A stretch of DNA of 64,000 nt. Origin: Pseudomonas sp. Irchel 3E13. GTDB lineage: Bacteria; Pseudomonadota; Gammaproteobacteria; Pseudomonadales; Pseudomonadaceae. A model generated the notes under the pieces. It ran no database searches and was not told where the DNA came from. It saw only the letters and a list, made by a program, of their open reading frames with translations. The stretch covers positions 384,717-448,716 of the forward strand of contig NZ_FYDX01000005.1 in NCBI RefSeq assembly GCF_900187455.1. The letters are read 5' to 3'. This document shows positions 34,148 to 44,091 of the stretch, one piece after another; positions within the stretch are counted from its first letter, which is position 1; each line of letters begins with the position of its first letter. The translations under genes were made by a program, and so were the position numbers.

Positions 34148-37100
34148 CCGTCCACCTCCAGGGTGCTCAGGCCGTTGCCCTGGCGGCGGACCTGGATCTG
34201 CACGCCGATCCGCTCATGCATTTCCTGCACATGGGAAATCACCCCGACCTTGCGGCCCTGGGCCTGCAAGCCGTCGAGGGCGTCCATGGCCAGTTGCAGG
34301 GATTCCGGGTCGAGGCTGCCGAAGCCTTCGTCGATGAACAGCGATTCGATGCGCAAGGTGCTGGAGGCCATGGACGCCAGGCCCAGCGCCAGGGCCAGCG
34401 AAACCAGGAAGGTCTCGCCGCCGGACAGCGAATGCACCGAGCGCAGCTCGTCGCCCATTTCGGTGTCTTGCACCAGCAGGCCGAGCTGGCTGCCGCCGCG
34501 TTTGAGGCGGTAGCGCCGGACCAGTTGGCGCAATTGCTGGTTGGCGTGGTGCACCAGCAGGTCGAGGTTGTAGCCCTGGGCGATCTTGCGGAAGGTGTCG
34601 CCGCTGGCCGAGCCGATCAGTTCGCTCAGCCGCGCCCAGCGCTGCCATTCCCCGCGGGCCTGGGCGATGCGCTCGGCAAGCGCCTGGCTGGCCTGCTGGC
34701 GGCGCTGGTCTTCGGCCTGCTGCGCGCGAAGTTCGGCGCAGTGGTGTTCGTGCTGGTGCAGTTGCTGCTGGCTGGCCTGCAGCGCCAGTTCCAGTTCTTC
34801 CGGCTGCTGTTCGGTCAGGTTCAGCGCCTGATGCTGTTGCAGGCGCGCGTCACGCTCCTGCACCCGCACGCCGGCCTGTTCGATGGCTTTTTCCGCAGTT
34901 TGCAGGCGCTGGCGCAGGCTGGCGACCTGTTCGTCGTCCATGCCGAGCAGGGCGTCCAGGCCCTGTTCGTCCAGCTCCGGGTGCGCTTGGCGCCATTGCG
35001 CGATGGCGGCATCGAGTTGCTGTTTCTCCTGCTCCAGGTGAGCGTGCTGCTCTTCGCGGGCCTTGAGTTCGCTGGCGATGGCCGCGGCCTGGGTGCGGGC
35101 TTCCTGCAACTGCTGGTTGGCTGCGGCTTCGGCGTTGCGCGCCTGTTCCACGGCCTGTTCCAGATGACGCTGCCAGCCCTCGGCGTCGGCATGTTCGCCG
35201 ATCAGCGCGGTCAGGGCTTCGCGGGCCTGTTGTTGCTGGGCCTCGCTGGCGACGAGCTGCTGTTGCAGCTTGTCCTGTTCCTGCTGACGGGCCTGTTGCT
35301 TGAGTTCAAGGGCTTCGCGCTGCTTGAGGCGCTCGTTCAGTTCCTGCTGTTCGTCTTTCTGTTGGTCGAGCAGTTGCTGGCGGGTGTTCAGTTGCTGGTC
35401 GAGGGTCAGGAAGGTTTCCGCTGGCTTGTCCCGCAGCGCGGCGAAGATATCCGCCGGCAGCAGCGGTTCGAAGTGGGCCAGTTCCTGTTGCAGGCGCTGT
35501 TCGTCGGCGTGCAGGGCGTCTTGTTGCTGGTTCAGTTGCTGGGTGGCCTGCTGACTGGCGTCGTTGGCGGCCTGAAGCTGTTGCTGCAGGCGGGCGGCGT
35601 CCTGTTGCAGGGTCAGCAGGGCGCTCTGGCGCTGTTCGTCGCGGGCGATGTCGTCGTTCAGTCGGCGCAGTTGCAGGTCGAGCCACTGGCTGCGGGAGGC
35701 GCTGTTCTGTTCCGCCAGTTGCGGGTAGAGCGGCTGGGCTTCGAGTTCCGGGGCCAGGGCCTGGAGCTGGGTGTTCAGTTGCTCCTGCTGGTGCAGGTAC
35801 TCCTTGAGCTGGCCGTTGACGCCGCCGAGCTGGGAGCGCAATTCGTCCAGCTTCTGGGTGAGTTCGGTGACCGCCTTCTGGGCGTTGGCCTCTTCGCTTT
35901 CGTCGTGGCGGGCGAGGTTTTCCAGCAGCGCTTCCGGCTGATGGTAGGGGTGTTCCAGGCTGCCGCAGACCGGGCAGGGTTGCTCGTCCTGCAACTGCGT
36001 GCGCAGTTCTTCAACGCTGGCGTTGCGAGCCAGGCGCTGGCGCTCCAGCAACTGGCGGGTGAGGGTCAGCGCTTGCTGCGCGGCTTCCAGTTCCTGCTTG
36101 CCCTGCAAGCCGGCGGCGATCAGTTGCGCGCGCTCTTGCTGGGCGCCGGACTGGCGTTCGCGCAGGGCCAGCAGGCGCTGCTCGACGTCCTGCTGACGAC
36201 CCCACAGCCGCGCCAGTTCCTCGAAGCCGCGTTGCAGCTTGCGGTTGTCCTGCAGCAGGGTGCCGAGCAGGCCGATCTGTTCGGCCAGGGCCTGTGGTTC
36301 GGCGCCGGCTTCCTGGAACAGCACGGCCAGTTCGGCGCGCAATTCCTCGCACTGACGGGCGCGGGTTTCGGCGGTCTGGCGCAGGGTCGGCAGTTCTTCG
36401 CGGCCCTTGCCCAGGCGGTTGGCGGTGAGCATCACCTGTTGCAACTGGCTGCGGTAGGCGTTCCAGGCGCTGCCCAGGCTTGCCAGCGCGGCGCTTTGTT
36501 CAAGCTGACCGGCAATGCTGGCGAGGGTCTGCTCGTGGCGTTGCTGGTGTTCGATCAGGCTCGCCAGTTGGCTGCGGCCTTCTTCGCACGCTTGCTGCGC
36601 TTGCAGCGTCAGGGCGCGGTCGCGGGTCAGCTCCTGCTCCAGGCGGGCGAGGTTGTGCTGGGTGTCGAAGGCCTGGCGCAGGCGCGGTGCGCTGTCGGTC
36701 TGTTCGCCGAGGGCGCGGGTGAGGGCTTCGCGGGCGCCGTTCAGGTCCTGTTCCAGTTGCTGCTGGCGATTGCCCAGTTCGGCCTGTTGCCGGCGCTGCT
36801 GTTCCAGCGCGCTGGCCAACGGCGTGAGCTGGTTGAGCAACTCCTGGCGTCGGGCGAACTGATGACGCTGCGGCGCGAGCTGTTCAAGGCGCCTCAGGTT
36901 CAGCCGTTCGCCGGCCAGTTGTTCCCACGCCTGGCGGGCGTTGCTCAAGTCGGCAGCCGCGGCGCCCTGCTGCGCCTGCAAGGCGTGCAACTCGTTGAGC
37001 CAGGTGCGTTGCTGTTCGAGCTGGCGCAGTTGCGCCTGTTCGGCCTTGAGTTGCTGTTGTGCTTCGCCGAGGCGTTCATCGAGAGCCGCGCGCTCTTCTG

Positions 37101-37791
37101 CGTTCATCGGCAGTACGCCGCTGGCTTCGAGTTCCAGGGCTTTATAGCTGTCGGCCGCGTCCTTGGCCTTGATAAAGGCGCGCCGCCCCAACTGGCTGTA
37201 GATCGCCGTGTTGGTGAGCTTTTCCAGCAGCTCGCTGCGCTCCTTGTCGTCGGCCTTGAGGAAGGCACTGAACTCGCTCTGCGCCAGCATCACCGCACGG
37301 GTGAACTGGGCGAAGTTGAGCCCCAGGCGGGACTCGATCAGTTGTTCGTACTCGCGCTTGCTCTGGTTGCTCAGCAGTTGCTGGCTGTCCAGGTCGTGCA
37401 GGCTCTGGCGGCTGCCTTGCAGTTTGCCGGTGGCCTTGTCACGGGCACGGTTGGTTTCCCAGCGGGCACGGTAGCGGCGGCCGTCGATGCCGACGAAGTC
37501 CACCTCGGCGAAACCGCTGCCGGTGCCGCGGCGCAGCAGGGTGCGCGGGTCGTTGGTGAGGATTTCGCCGTCGACGTCTGGGACCTTGGTTTCCCGGCCG
37601 ATGTTGTCCAGCCGCGGCACCGAGCCGAACAGCGCCAGGCACAGGGCGTCGAGCAGGGTGCTCTTGCCGGCGCCGGTGGGCCCTGTGATGGCGAACAGGC
37701 CGGCGCTGGCCAGGGGGTCGGCGGTGAAGTCGATTTCGAACGGACCGGCCAGCGAGGCGAGGTTTTTCAGGCGAATGGCAAGAATCTTCAT
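34144..37791 (-). CDS. sbcC: DNA repair exonuclease ATPase subunit SbcC
   Basis: A 1215-residue Rad50-type ATPase that, with SbcD, opens hairpins and cleans DNA ends. Walker A GPTGAGKST is at residues 37-45. Two long Gln/Glu/Leu-rich coiled coils flank the zinc hook CPVC near residue 607. The signature SLSGGETFLVSLALALG is near residue 1120, and Walker B FIDEGFGSLD follows. It is longer than E. coli SbcC (1048), mostly in coiled coil. The start overlaps the sbcD stop. The REP-rich, palindrome-carrying genome is a fitting target for this enzyme. Confidence 0.97.
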   Translation of the reverse strand: MKILAIRLKNLASLAGPFEIDFTADPLASAGLFAITGPTGAGKSTLLDALCLALFGSVPRLDNIGRETKVPDVDGEILTNDPRTLLRRGTGSGFAEVDFVGIDGRRYRARWETNRARDKATGKLQGSRQSLHDLDSQQLLSNQSKREYEQLIESRLGLNFAQFTRAVMLAQSEFSAFLKADDKERSELLEKLTNTAIYSQLGRRAFIKAKDAADSYKALELEASGVLPMNAEERAALDERLGEAQQQLKAEQAQLRQLEQQRTWLNELHALQAQQGAAAADLSNARQAWEQLAGERLNLRRLEQLAPQRHQFARRQELLNQLTPLASALEQQRRQQAELGNRQQQLEQDLNGAREALTRALGEQTDSAPRLRQAFDTQHNLARLEQELTRDRALTLQAQQACEEGRSQLASLIEHQQRHEQTLASIAGQLEQSAALASLGSAWNAYRSQLQQVMLTANRLGKGREELPTLRQTAETRARQCEELRAELAVLFQEAGAEPQALAEQIGLLGTLLQDNRKLQRGFEELARLWGRQQDVEQRLLALRERQSGAQQERAQLIAAGLQGKQELEAAQQALTLTRQLLERQRLARNASVEELRTQLQDEQPCPVCGSLEHPYHQPEALLENLARHDESEEANAQKAVTELTQKLDELRSQLGGVNGQLKEYLHQQEQLNTQLQALAPELEAQPLYPQLAEQNSASRSQWLDLQLRRLNDDIARDEQRQSALLTLQQDAARLQQQLQAANDASQQATQQLNQQQDALHADEQRLQQELAHFEPLLPADIFAALRDKPAETFLTLDQQLNTRQQLLDQQKDEQQELNERLKQREALELKQQARQQEQDKLQQQLVASEAQQQQAREALTALIGEHADAEGWQRHLEQAVEQARNAEAAANQQLQEARTQAAAIASELKAREEQHAHLEQEKQQLDAAIAQWRQAHPELDEQGLDALLGMDDEQVASLRQRLQTAEKAIEQAGVRVQERDARLQQHQALNLTEQQPEELELALQASQQQLHQHEHHCAELRAQQAEDQRRQQASQALAERIAQARGEWQRWARLSELIGSASGDTFRKIAQGYNLDLLVHHANQQLRQLVRRYRLKRGGSQLGLLVQDTEMGDELRSVHSLSGGETFLVSLALALGLASMASSTLRIESLFIDEGFGSLDPESLQLAMDALDGLQAQGRKVGVISHVQEMHERIGVQIQVRRQGNGLSTLEVDG

Positions 37792-39029
37792 GGCTGCTCC
37801 TCCTCTTGCTGAACGTCCTGCAAAAGCAGGGCGAAGTCGGCCAGGGTCTGTTCATCGGCGGCGTTGCCATAGGCCTGTTCCCAGGCGCGGGCGAACAGGT
37901 CTTCGGGCTTGAGCTGGCCCAGTTCCACCAGACGGGTGTCGTCGTCGCCGTCGGCTCCGGCGCGACCGGCATATTCGGCGGCGATGCGGATCAAGCGCAC
38001 GGCCTTGCCTTGCAGAGCGGTTTCGATCTGCTGGCGCAGGTCCGCTTGCGGCTCGTCCAGTTGCACCCGCACTTCCAGCCAGGGCTGGCGTTGCGGGTCG
38101 TCCAGCAGATCGACTGTCGGCAGTTCGTTCAGTTGCGTCAGAAGCTCCGCCAGCGGCGCCGGACCGAGCCGCTGCAAGGCCACTGCGCGGGGCACGTGAC
38201 GGCTTTCGACGCTGAGCAACTTGTTGCCCTTGAACTCGATTTCGAGGATCTGGTGCGGGTATTTGATTTCCGAGAACGACAGCGGCAGCGGCGACCCGCA
38301 GTAGCGGATGCGGTCCTCGCCGTTGACCTTTTGCGGCTTGTGCAGGTGGCCGAGGGCGACGTAGCCGATCTCGGCGCCGAACAGACTGGCCGGCAGGGCT
38401 TCGGCGTTGCCGATGATCAGGCTGCGCTCGGAGTCTTCCGAAATCGATCCGCCGGCCATGTGCGCGTGGCTGATGGCGATCAGCGGCTGCTTCGGGTCGC
38501 GGCGTTCGAGGGCGGCGGCGATGAGTTTTTCATGGACCTGGCCGATGCCGCGCAGGTAGTCCTCGCCCAGGTGCGGGCCGGTGACTTCTGCTGGTCGCAG
38601 GAACGGCAGCGCCAGGCACCAGGCCAGGACCTTGCCCTTGGCGTTGGTCAGCGGCACCAGCAGACGGTCGCTGTCGAGTTGGCCTTCGTCCAGCCACTGC
38701 ACCCGGCCTACCGCGTGGGTGCGCAGGCGGCGCATCAGGGCTGCGGGGAGTTCGATGCGCGAGCCGGAGTCGTGGTTACCGGCGATCATCACGATGGTCA
38801 GCCCCGGCTGTTGCTCGTGGGCCTTGACGATGAAGTCGTAGAGCCGTTCCTGCGCCTTGACCGGCGGGTTGACGGTGTCGAAGACATCGCCGGCGATCAG
38901 CAGGGCATCGGGCTCGCGCAGCTTCAGTTGGCCCAGCAGCCAGTCGAGAAAGCAGGCATGTTCGAAATCGCGCTCCTGGCCGTGCAGGGTTTGTCCCAGA
39001 TGCCAGTCGGAGGTGTGAAACAGACGCAT
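37788..39029 (-). CDS. sbcD: DNA repair exonuclease nuclease subunit SbcD
   Basis: A 413-residue Mre11-type manganese nuclease. Metal-binding motifs in order are DWHLGQ at residue 8, GDVFD near 48, GNHDSGSR near 84, ISHAHMAGG and GHLHKPQ. It is the first gene of the sbcD-sbcC-GST unit and is coupled to sbcC by a four-base overlap. Length is close to the E. coli protein (400). Confidence 0.97.
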   Translation of the reverse strand: MRLFHTSDWHLGQTLHGQERDFEHACFLDWLLGQLKLREPDALLIAGDVFDTVNPPVKAQERLYDFIVKAHEQQPGLTIVMIAGNHDSGSRIELPAALMRRLRTHAVGRVQWLDEGQLDSDRLLVPLTNAKGKVLAWCLALPFLRPAEVTGPHLGEDYLRGIGQVHEKLIAAALERRDPKQPLIAISHAHMAGGSISEDSERSLIIGNAEALPASLFGAEIGYVALGHLHKPQKVNGEDRIRYCGSPLPLSFSEIKYPHQILEIEFKGNKLLSVESRHVPRAVALQRLGPAPLAELLTQLNELPTVDLLDDPQRQPWLEVRVQLDEPQADLRQQIETALQGKAVRLIRIAAEYAGRAGADGDDDTRLVELGQLKPEDLFARAWEQAYGNAADEQTLADFALLLQDVQQEEEQP

Positions 39030-39132
39030 TGGTAATCCTGTGACGGGAGCCGGCTAAAAGCCGGATATGGTACCCGAATGTGGGATGGGTCCGGTGATTG
39101 GGTCAGGGTTTTGGGTGATGTTTGAAGGGCCT

Positions 39133-39170
39133 CATCGCCGCATAGGCGGCGCTCGATCTGGAGAGCGCTG
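39133..39170 (-). repeat. Dispersed repeat, short copy on the minus strand
   Basis: Read on the minus strand it begins CAGCGCTCTCCAGATCGAGC and continues with CGCCGCCTATGCGGCG. It matches the core of 4723-4774 and 13783-13834. It fills the 149-base gap before the Bat operon end. Confidence 0.75.
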
Positions 39171-39178
39171 CAGATTCC

Positions 39179-40798
39179 CTACTTCGGATACAACGGCGGC
39201 AACCCGCCATTCTCACCCTGCGCCGGCTGCGCCTGTTCCGCCGTGGGGATGGTGCTGATCGCGCGCCACAGTTCATCGCCCTGCCAGTACTGCCCTGCCT
39301 CGCTATAAAGCGCACTGTTCAGCCCGTCGAGGGCATCGGACAGCGGCACGAAGCGCGCCGCCATGTCCGCCAGGGTCTGCGGTTGTTGCCGGGCCCAGGC
39401 GTCGAGGGCCTGGCGGGTGGCGTGGGAGTCGTTGGCCTGGCAGGCGCGCTTGAGGTCGTCGAGCAGGGTGCGCGGGCTCGGCCCGGTCTGCGCAGCACGC
39501 AGCACCGCCGGCTGCGAACGGGCGCGCCACCACAGGGCGAAACCGGCCAACGTGGTCAGCGCCAACACCAACGTGCTCAGTTGCCACGGCCACAGCGGCT
39601 GGCCGTCGCTTGCCGGTGTCGCGCTCGGGGTTTCCGCGCTCAGCGCCGGGTTGTCCTGCACGTTGAGGCTGCGCGCGGGCAGGCTGCTGCGCTCCAGATG
39701 GTTTTCGCGGGTGTTCCACCAGACCAGTTCCAGGCTGGGCAACTCCAGTGCGCCGCTGTGGGTCGGCACCAGGGCCTCGCGTTCTTCGCGGCTGCCGATC
39801 AGGCCGCGTTCGTCGATCTGGTTGCGCAGTTGTGGCTGGTCCGGGTAGCGCCGCAGCCCCGGCACTTCGGTGCCGGGCAGGGGCGTCAATTGGGTGCTGG
39901 AGAGCCCTTCGGCCTTGATCGTGATGGTTCGGGTCAGCGAATCACCAATCTGCGTCGGCCCCTGGCTCGGGTCCGGGCTCCAGTGTTCTTCCAGGGTCAG
40001 GCTGCGCGCCGGCAACCAGGCCAGGCCCGCCGGGTAGTCGGCGGGGATCGGGCGCACCTGCAACGGCAACTCGCGCGAGCTGACCCGCACCTGGCTGTTG
40101 CCGGGGTTGCCCGGGTTGTCGCTGTCGCTGCCGGCACTGGTGGCGCTGAAGGTCAGGGTCGGCACCGTGACTTCGCCGCTGCGCTGCGGGTAGAGCGCAT
40201 AGCGCATCTCGATCACGCCATGGCGGATACCGTTGATCAGTTTTTCGTAGGTGCGCGACTCGCCCAGCGGTTCGATCTTCACCCCGTCGATCTGCAACGG
40301 GCTGAGGCTGCTGTCGTCGTACAGCGACACCGAGTGGTAGATGCGCAGGGTCAGTACCGCCTGGGCCTGCACGTAGATGTCGTTCTGGTCGAGGCTGGCT
40401 TCGATGAACACCGGGGCGAGGATCGTCGCCGGGCTGTCCTGCGCGGCCTCGACCTGCAATTCGATGGCTTCGCTGTGCAACTCGCCCAGGTGCAGCGGCG
40501 GGATTTGCAGGGTGCCGGCCCGCCGTGGCATCAGCGTGACCACCCAGCGGGTGGTGGCCTCGTTCTGCCCGTCGAGGGTGTTGAGGCTGTTGAGCTGGCG
40601 GGTGCCGCGGACTTCGAAGTCGGCCTGCAGGGGCGTCAGGTCCGGCTTGCCGAATTGGGTCACGTCCTGGATTTCCAGGGTCAGTTCCAGGGTCTCGGCG
40701 GTGCTCAGCCGGGCGCGGTCGACGCTGGCATGGAGCTCCGCGGCCTGAACCAGCGGGCCGAAAAGAAGGCAGAACACGAAGGCGCAGACGCGGCTCAT
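39179..40798 (-). CDS. batD: BatD-family protein
   Basis: A 539-residue exported protein, the last gene of the MoxR/Bat operon. A signal peptide (CAFVFCLLFGPLVQA) leads to Ig-like beta-sandwich repeats with the BatD start DRARLSTAETLELTLEIQDV. Near residue 410 lies one membrane segment (LSTLVLALTTLAGFALWW) and a cytoplasmic tail follows. Bat proteins, first tied to aerotolerance in Bacteroides, are thought to form an envelope complex assembled by MoxR ATPases. The ATG overlaps the stop of the VWA-TPR gene; an upstream in-frame start at 40885 would remove the signal peptide. Confidence 0.88.
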   Translation of the reverse strand: MSRVCAFVFCLLFGPLVQAAELHASVDRARLSTAETLELTLEIQDVTQFGKPDLTPLQADFEVRGTRQLNSLNTLDGQNEATTRWVVTLMPRRAGTLQIPPLHLGELHSEAIELQVEAAQDSPATILAPVFIEASLDQNDIYVQAQAVLTLRIYHSVSLYDDSSLSPLQIDGVKIEPLGESRTYEKLINGIRHGVIEMRYALYPQRSGEVTVPTLTFSATSAGSDSDNPGNPGNSQVRVSSRELPLQVRPIPADYPAGLAWLPARSLTLEEHWSPDPSQGPTQIGDSLTRTITIKAEGLSSTQLTPLPGTEVPGLRRYPDQPQLRNQIDERGLIGSREEREALVPTHSGALELPSLELVWWNTRENHLERSSLPARSLNVQDNPALSAETPSATPASDGQPLWPWQLSTLVLALTTLAGFALWWRARSQPAVLRAAQTGPSPRTLLDDLKRACQANDSHATRQALDAWARQQPQTLADMAARFVPLSDALDGLNSALYSEAGQYWQGDELWRAISTIPTAEQAQPAQGENGGLPPLYPK

Positions 40799-42519
40799 CG
40801 ATGGGTTTCCTGATGTTGTTGCTGTTCGTACCAGAATTTGCGCCGCAGCAGTTGCGCCGGGTTGTCCGGGATCTGCCGCAGCCATTGTTCCAGCGCCTGG
40901 CGCTGTTCGACGTCGAGGTTGCTGCCGGTGGGGCGCTGCGGCGGCTGGGTCACGGATTCGTCGTCATCGCCGCTGCTGTTCTGCTGAGTCTGGCTTTCGC
41001 CGGGCTCCTGGTGTTCTTCCGGTTCGTCGCCGGGTTGTCCGGTTTCGCTCTGGTTGCTGTTTTGCTGGCTGTTCTCGTTGCTGTCGCCGGGCATCTGCTG
41101 GCCGGACTGTTGCGTGTCTTCCGGCTCGGGTTCCTTTTGCTCCGGTGGCTGTTCCTGCTGGCGTTGTTGCAGCAGTTGTTCCACCAGGGCCTTGTTGGTC
41201 AGCGCCGGTTGCAGATCGGGCTGACGCTCCAGCGCTTCTTCGTAGGCATCCACCGCGGCTTCCAGCTCGCCGCCGCGGGCCAGGGCGTTGCCACGGTTGT
41301 AGTGGCCGCTGGCGCTGTCGTCGAGGGCGAACTGGCGGGCGGCGCCGGCGTAGTCACCGGCTTCGTAGAGGGCCCAGCCTTTCCATTGCGGGTCTTTGAA
41401 GTGCTTCGCGGCCTCGGCCGGGCGCTTTTTTTCCAGCAGGTACTGGCCCTGCTGATCGGGGCGGCGCCACAGCTCACTGAATTCGAAGGCGTGGGCCGGT
41501 TGCGGCAGGCAGAGCAACAGCGGCAGGCAGAACAGCCAGCCGCGCCGCCCGGCGCAGGCGGCCAGCAGCAACAGCGGCAGCAATAGCCAGTAACCCTGAT
41601 CCGCCCAGTTGTCGAGCTGCACCGTCTGGCCATTGCTGCTCAGGGCCCGTGGCTTGTCGAACAGGCCCAGGCCGCGCAGGTCGAGGTCATCGATTCGCGC
41701 ATGCCGGTAGCGACCACCGAGGTCGTTGATGAAGGGCTTGAGGCTGGCGCTGTCCAGTCGCGGCAGGAGGATCGCACCGTCGGCGTCCTTGATGAATTCG
41801 CCGCTGGCCTGTTTCACCGGTGCGCCTTCGGCGCTGCCTACGCCCAGCATCAGCAGGGCCGGGCCGTTGCGCCCGAGCGCCTGGGCGATGCCCTGGCGTT
41901 CTTCTTCACTGAGGGACGAGGCGATCAGCAGCACCCGGCCCTGGCCGAGGGCGCCCTGGGCCAGCAGTGCCAGGCCCTTGCGCAGCGCCAGGTCGGCGCG
42001 TTGTCCGGGTTGCGGCATGATGCCCGGTTCCAGCGCTTCGAGCAGGTTGCGGCTGGTGCCCAGGTCATCCGACAGCGGCACCAGCGTGTGCGCGCTACCG
42101 GCATAGACGACGATGGCGGTCTGGCTGTCGCTGCGGTGTTTCAGCAGGTCGAGGACTTTCCGCCGCGCCTGTTCAAGGCGTGAGGGTGGGCTGTCTTCGG
42201 CGAGCATCGACGGGGTCAGTTCCAGCAGGATCACCAGCGGGTCGGCGGGGCGCTGGCGGGTTTCTTCCAGGCGCTGCCAACTCGGCCCGAGCAGGGCCAG
42301 CACGCCCAGCAACCAGGCCAGGCCGAGGGCGATCCACGGCAGTTTGCTGTCGTGGCCGCTGCCGCCGCCGAGCAGTACGCCGTGGAAGGCCGGCGGCAGG
42401 ATCATCTGCCAGCGGCCGGCGCGTTTCTGCCGGTGCCAGAGTTTCCACAGCAGCCAGCCGAGCACGGGCAATAACAGCAGCCAGAGTGGGCGTAGCCAGT
42501 AGGGCCAGAGGTCGATCAT
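40795..42519 (-). CDS. VWA-TPR membrane protein (BatB/BatC fusion)
   Basis: A 574-residue protein that joins a BatB-like von Willebrand A domain to BatC-like TPR repeats. Two membrane segments precede the VWA domain (residues 1-75) and one follows it (YWLLLPLLLLAACAG near 305). TPR units follow (GHYNRGNALARGGELEAAVDAYEEAL). The tail is low complexity in Gln, Glu, Pro and Ser. The metal site reads ELTPS where the family has DxSxS, so Asp is Glu and Ser is Thr. ATG 42519 overlaps the stop of batA. Fusion of these two functions is common in Pseudomonas. Confidence 0.88.
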   Translation of the reverse strand: MIDLWPYWLRPLWLLLLPVLGWLLWKLWHRQKRAGRWQMILPPAFHGVLLGGGSGHDSKLPWIALGLAWLLGVLALLGPSWQRLEETRQRPADPLVILLELTPSMLAEDSPPSRLEQARRKVLDLLKHRSDSQTAIVVYAGSAHTLVPLSDDLGTSRNLLEALEPGIMPQPGQRADLALRKGLALLAQGALGQGRVLLIASSLSEEERQGIAQALGRNGPALLMLGVGSAEGAPVKQASGEFIKDADGAILLPRLDSASLKPFINDLGGRYRHARIDDLDLRGLGLFDKPRALSSNGQTVQLDNWADQGYWLLLPLLLLAACAGRRGWLFCLPLLLCLPQPAHAFEFSELWRRPDQQGQYLLEKKRPAEAAKHFKDPQWKGWALYEAGDYAGAARQFALDDSASGHYNRGNALARGGELEAAVDAYEEALERQPDLQPALTNKALVEQLLQQRQQEQPPEQKEPEPEDTQQSGQQMPGDSNENSQQNSNQSETGQPGDEPEEHQEPGESQTQQNSSGDDDESVTQPPQRPTGSNLDVEQRQALEQWLRQIPDNPAQLLRRKFWYEQQQHQETHR

Positions 42520-43604
42520 CGGCGCCTCCGCAGGCGCAGGCGTTTCAGCCGTTCGCGCCATTCCGGGTGCGGCTGGAGAAAGTCCGGACGACGTAACAGG
42601 CGTTGCAGCAGCTTTTGCACCAGATGGTCGGGCCAGCGTTCGCGCAGCACCAACGCCAGGCTGAGCAGCAACGCCGCCGCCAGTGGCCAGGCATACAGCG
42701 CTTCGGCGGTCCGCGCCTGGGTTGGTTGTTGTTCCACCGGTTCCAGCAGGTCGAGGGTTTCGCCGATGGTCTTGAGTTCGGCGCCATCGCGGGCGCGGAA
42801 GTATTCGCCATGGGTGATCTGGGCGATTTCCCGCAGCGAGGCTTCGTCCAGGTCCAGGCTAGGGTTGAGCCCCAGTTGGCCAGCGGTGCCGTTTTCTTCG
42901 GCGCTGGCGCCGATGCCGATGGTGTAGATGCGGATGCTTTCCTGGGCCGCCAGCCGCGCCGCGGTCAGCGGGTGGATCTGCCCGCCGTTGTTGGCGCCGT
43001 CGGTGACCAGGATCAGCACGCGGCTGTCGGTCGGGCGCATCCGCAGGCGTTTCACGGCCAGGCCGATGGCGTCGCCGAGGGCGGTGTTCTTGCCGGCGAT
43101 GCCGATCTGCGCCTCGTCGAGGAAGCTGCGCACGGTACGTCGGTCGAACGTCAGCGGCGCCTGCAGGTAGGCCTGGCTGCCGAACAGGATCAGCCCGACG
43201 CGGTCGCCTTCGCGGTGTTCGAGAAAGTCACCGAGCAGTTGTTTGACCAGCACCAGGCGGCTGACGTCTTCGCCTTCCCAGCTCATGTCGGGGAAGTCCA
43301 TGGAGCCAGAGACATCCACCGCCACCAGCAAATCGCGCCCGCTGGCGGCCACCGGCAGCGGTTCGCCCAGCCATTGCGGGCGGGCGGCGGCCAGCAACAG
43401 CAGCAGCCAGATCAGCACGAACGGCGCCTGCTGACGCCAGGTCGGCAGGTTCAGCCGCGCGCGGCGACCGGCCAGGCCTTCCAGCTCGTCGAGGAAGCTG
43501 ACTTTGAGCACCGGCTCGCCGCTGTCCGCGGCCGGCAGCACCAGGCGTGCCAGCCAGGGCAGCGGGAGCAGGGCGAAGACCCAGGGCCAGGCCAGTTCAA
43601 ACAT
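42516..43604 (-). CDS. batA: VWA-domain membrane protein BatA
   Basis: A 362-residue inner-membrane protein. Two membrane segments (FALLPLPWLARLVL, FVLIWLLLLLAAARP) come first, then a VWA domain with an intact metal site VDVSGSM near residue 97 and LVTDGANNGG near 195. A last membrane segment lies near residue 310. It overlaps DUF4381 by eight bases and the VWA-TPR gene by four, so all are translated together. Confidence 0.9.
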   Translation of the reverse strand: MFELAWPWVFALLPLPWLARLVLPAADSGEPVLKVSFLDELEGLAGRRARLNLPTWRQQAPFVLIWLLLLLAAARPQWLGEPLPVAASGRDLLVAVDVSGSMDFPDMSWEGEDVSRLVLVKQLLGDFLEHREGDRVGLILFGSQAYLQAPLTFDRRTVRSFLDEAQIGIAGKNTALGDAIGLAVKRLRMRPTDSRVLILVTDGANNGGQIHPLTAARLAAQESIRIYTIGIGASAEENGTAGQLGLNPSLDLDEASLREIAQITHGEYFRARDGAELKTIGETLDLLEPVEQQPTQARTAEALYAWPLAAALLLSLALVLRERWPDHLVQKLLQRLLRRPDFLQPHPEWRERLKRLRLRRRR

Positions 43605-44091
43605 GCTTGCGAATCCAGGTTTCGACGGACTGGTTGAGTCCGGCGATGGCTTTGTCGTCCAGCCGGCATTCGGGCTTGTAGGCGCCTTCCACCAGCACCA
43701 TCCAGCGCGTCAGCCCGGCGGCCGGGCAACGGTTGTCGAGAAATGCCAGCCACTGCCGGCCATTGAGGGTGTGGCTGTGGCTTTCCGGGTAGTGGTTGCG
43801 GCACAGGCGCTTGAGCAGCGCGTTGATCTGCTGCAGCCAGGCGCCGGCCGGCGCGCCGTCGTAGGGTTTGGGCAGCTGCGCCAGTTCGGCCAGGGCGGCG
43901 ACGCGGATCGGGTCCAGCGGTTGCTCGGCGCGTGGCAACGGCGCTTTGCGCGGTCGCCAGTGGCGCAGCCGCCAGAGGCCCCAGCCCAGCAACGGCAGGA
44001 TCAGCAGCAGCGCCCACCAGCCGGGGGCGGGGGGCCAGGCGCTGATCGGCTCGGGGGCGATCAGCGGTTGCAGTTGCGCCAGAGGGTTCAT
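43597..44091 (-). CDS. DUF4381 domain protein
   Basis: A 164-residue protein with one membrane segment near residue 25-42 (GWWALLLILPLLGWGLWRL) and a cytoplasmic helical part. DUF4381 proteins are constant members of Pseudomonas Bat operons and carry no known activity. The in-frame extension up to 44427 is antisense to the DUF58 gene, so ATG 44091, which overlaps the DUF58 stop, is the start. Confidence 0.85.
   Translation of the reverse strand: MNPLAQLQPLIAPEPISAWPPAPGWWALLLILPLLGWGLWRLRHWRPRKAPLPRAEQPLDPIRVAALAELAQLPKPYDGAPAGAWLQQINALLKRLCRNHYPESHSHTLNGRQWLAFLDNRCPAAGLTRWMVLVEGAYKPECRLDDKAIAGLNQSVETWIRKHV

Noticed and set aside
34216..37812. A 1198-codon plus-strand frame opposite sbcC
   Set aside because: The Leu/Gln/Phe-rich product mirrors the coiled-coil codons of sbcC. 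sbcC has Walker A, zinc hook and signature motifs and is the real gene.
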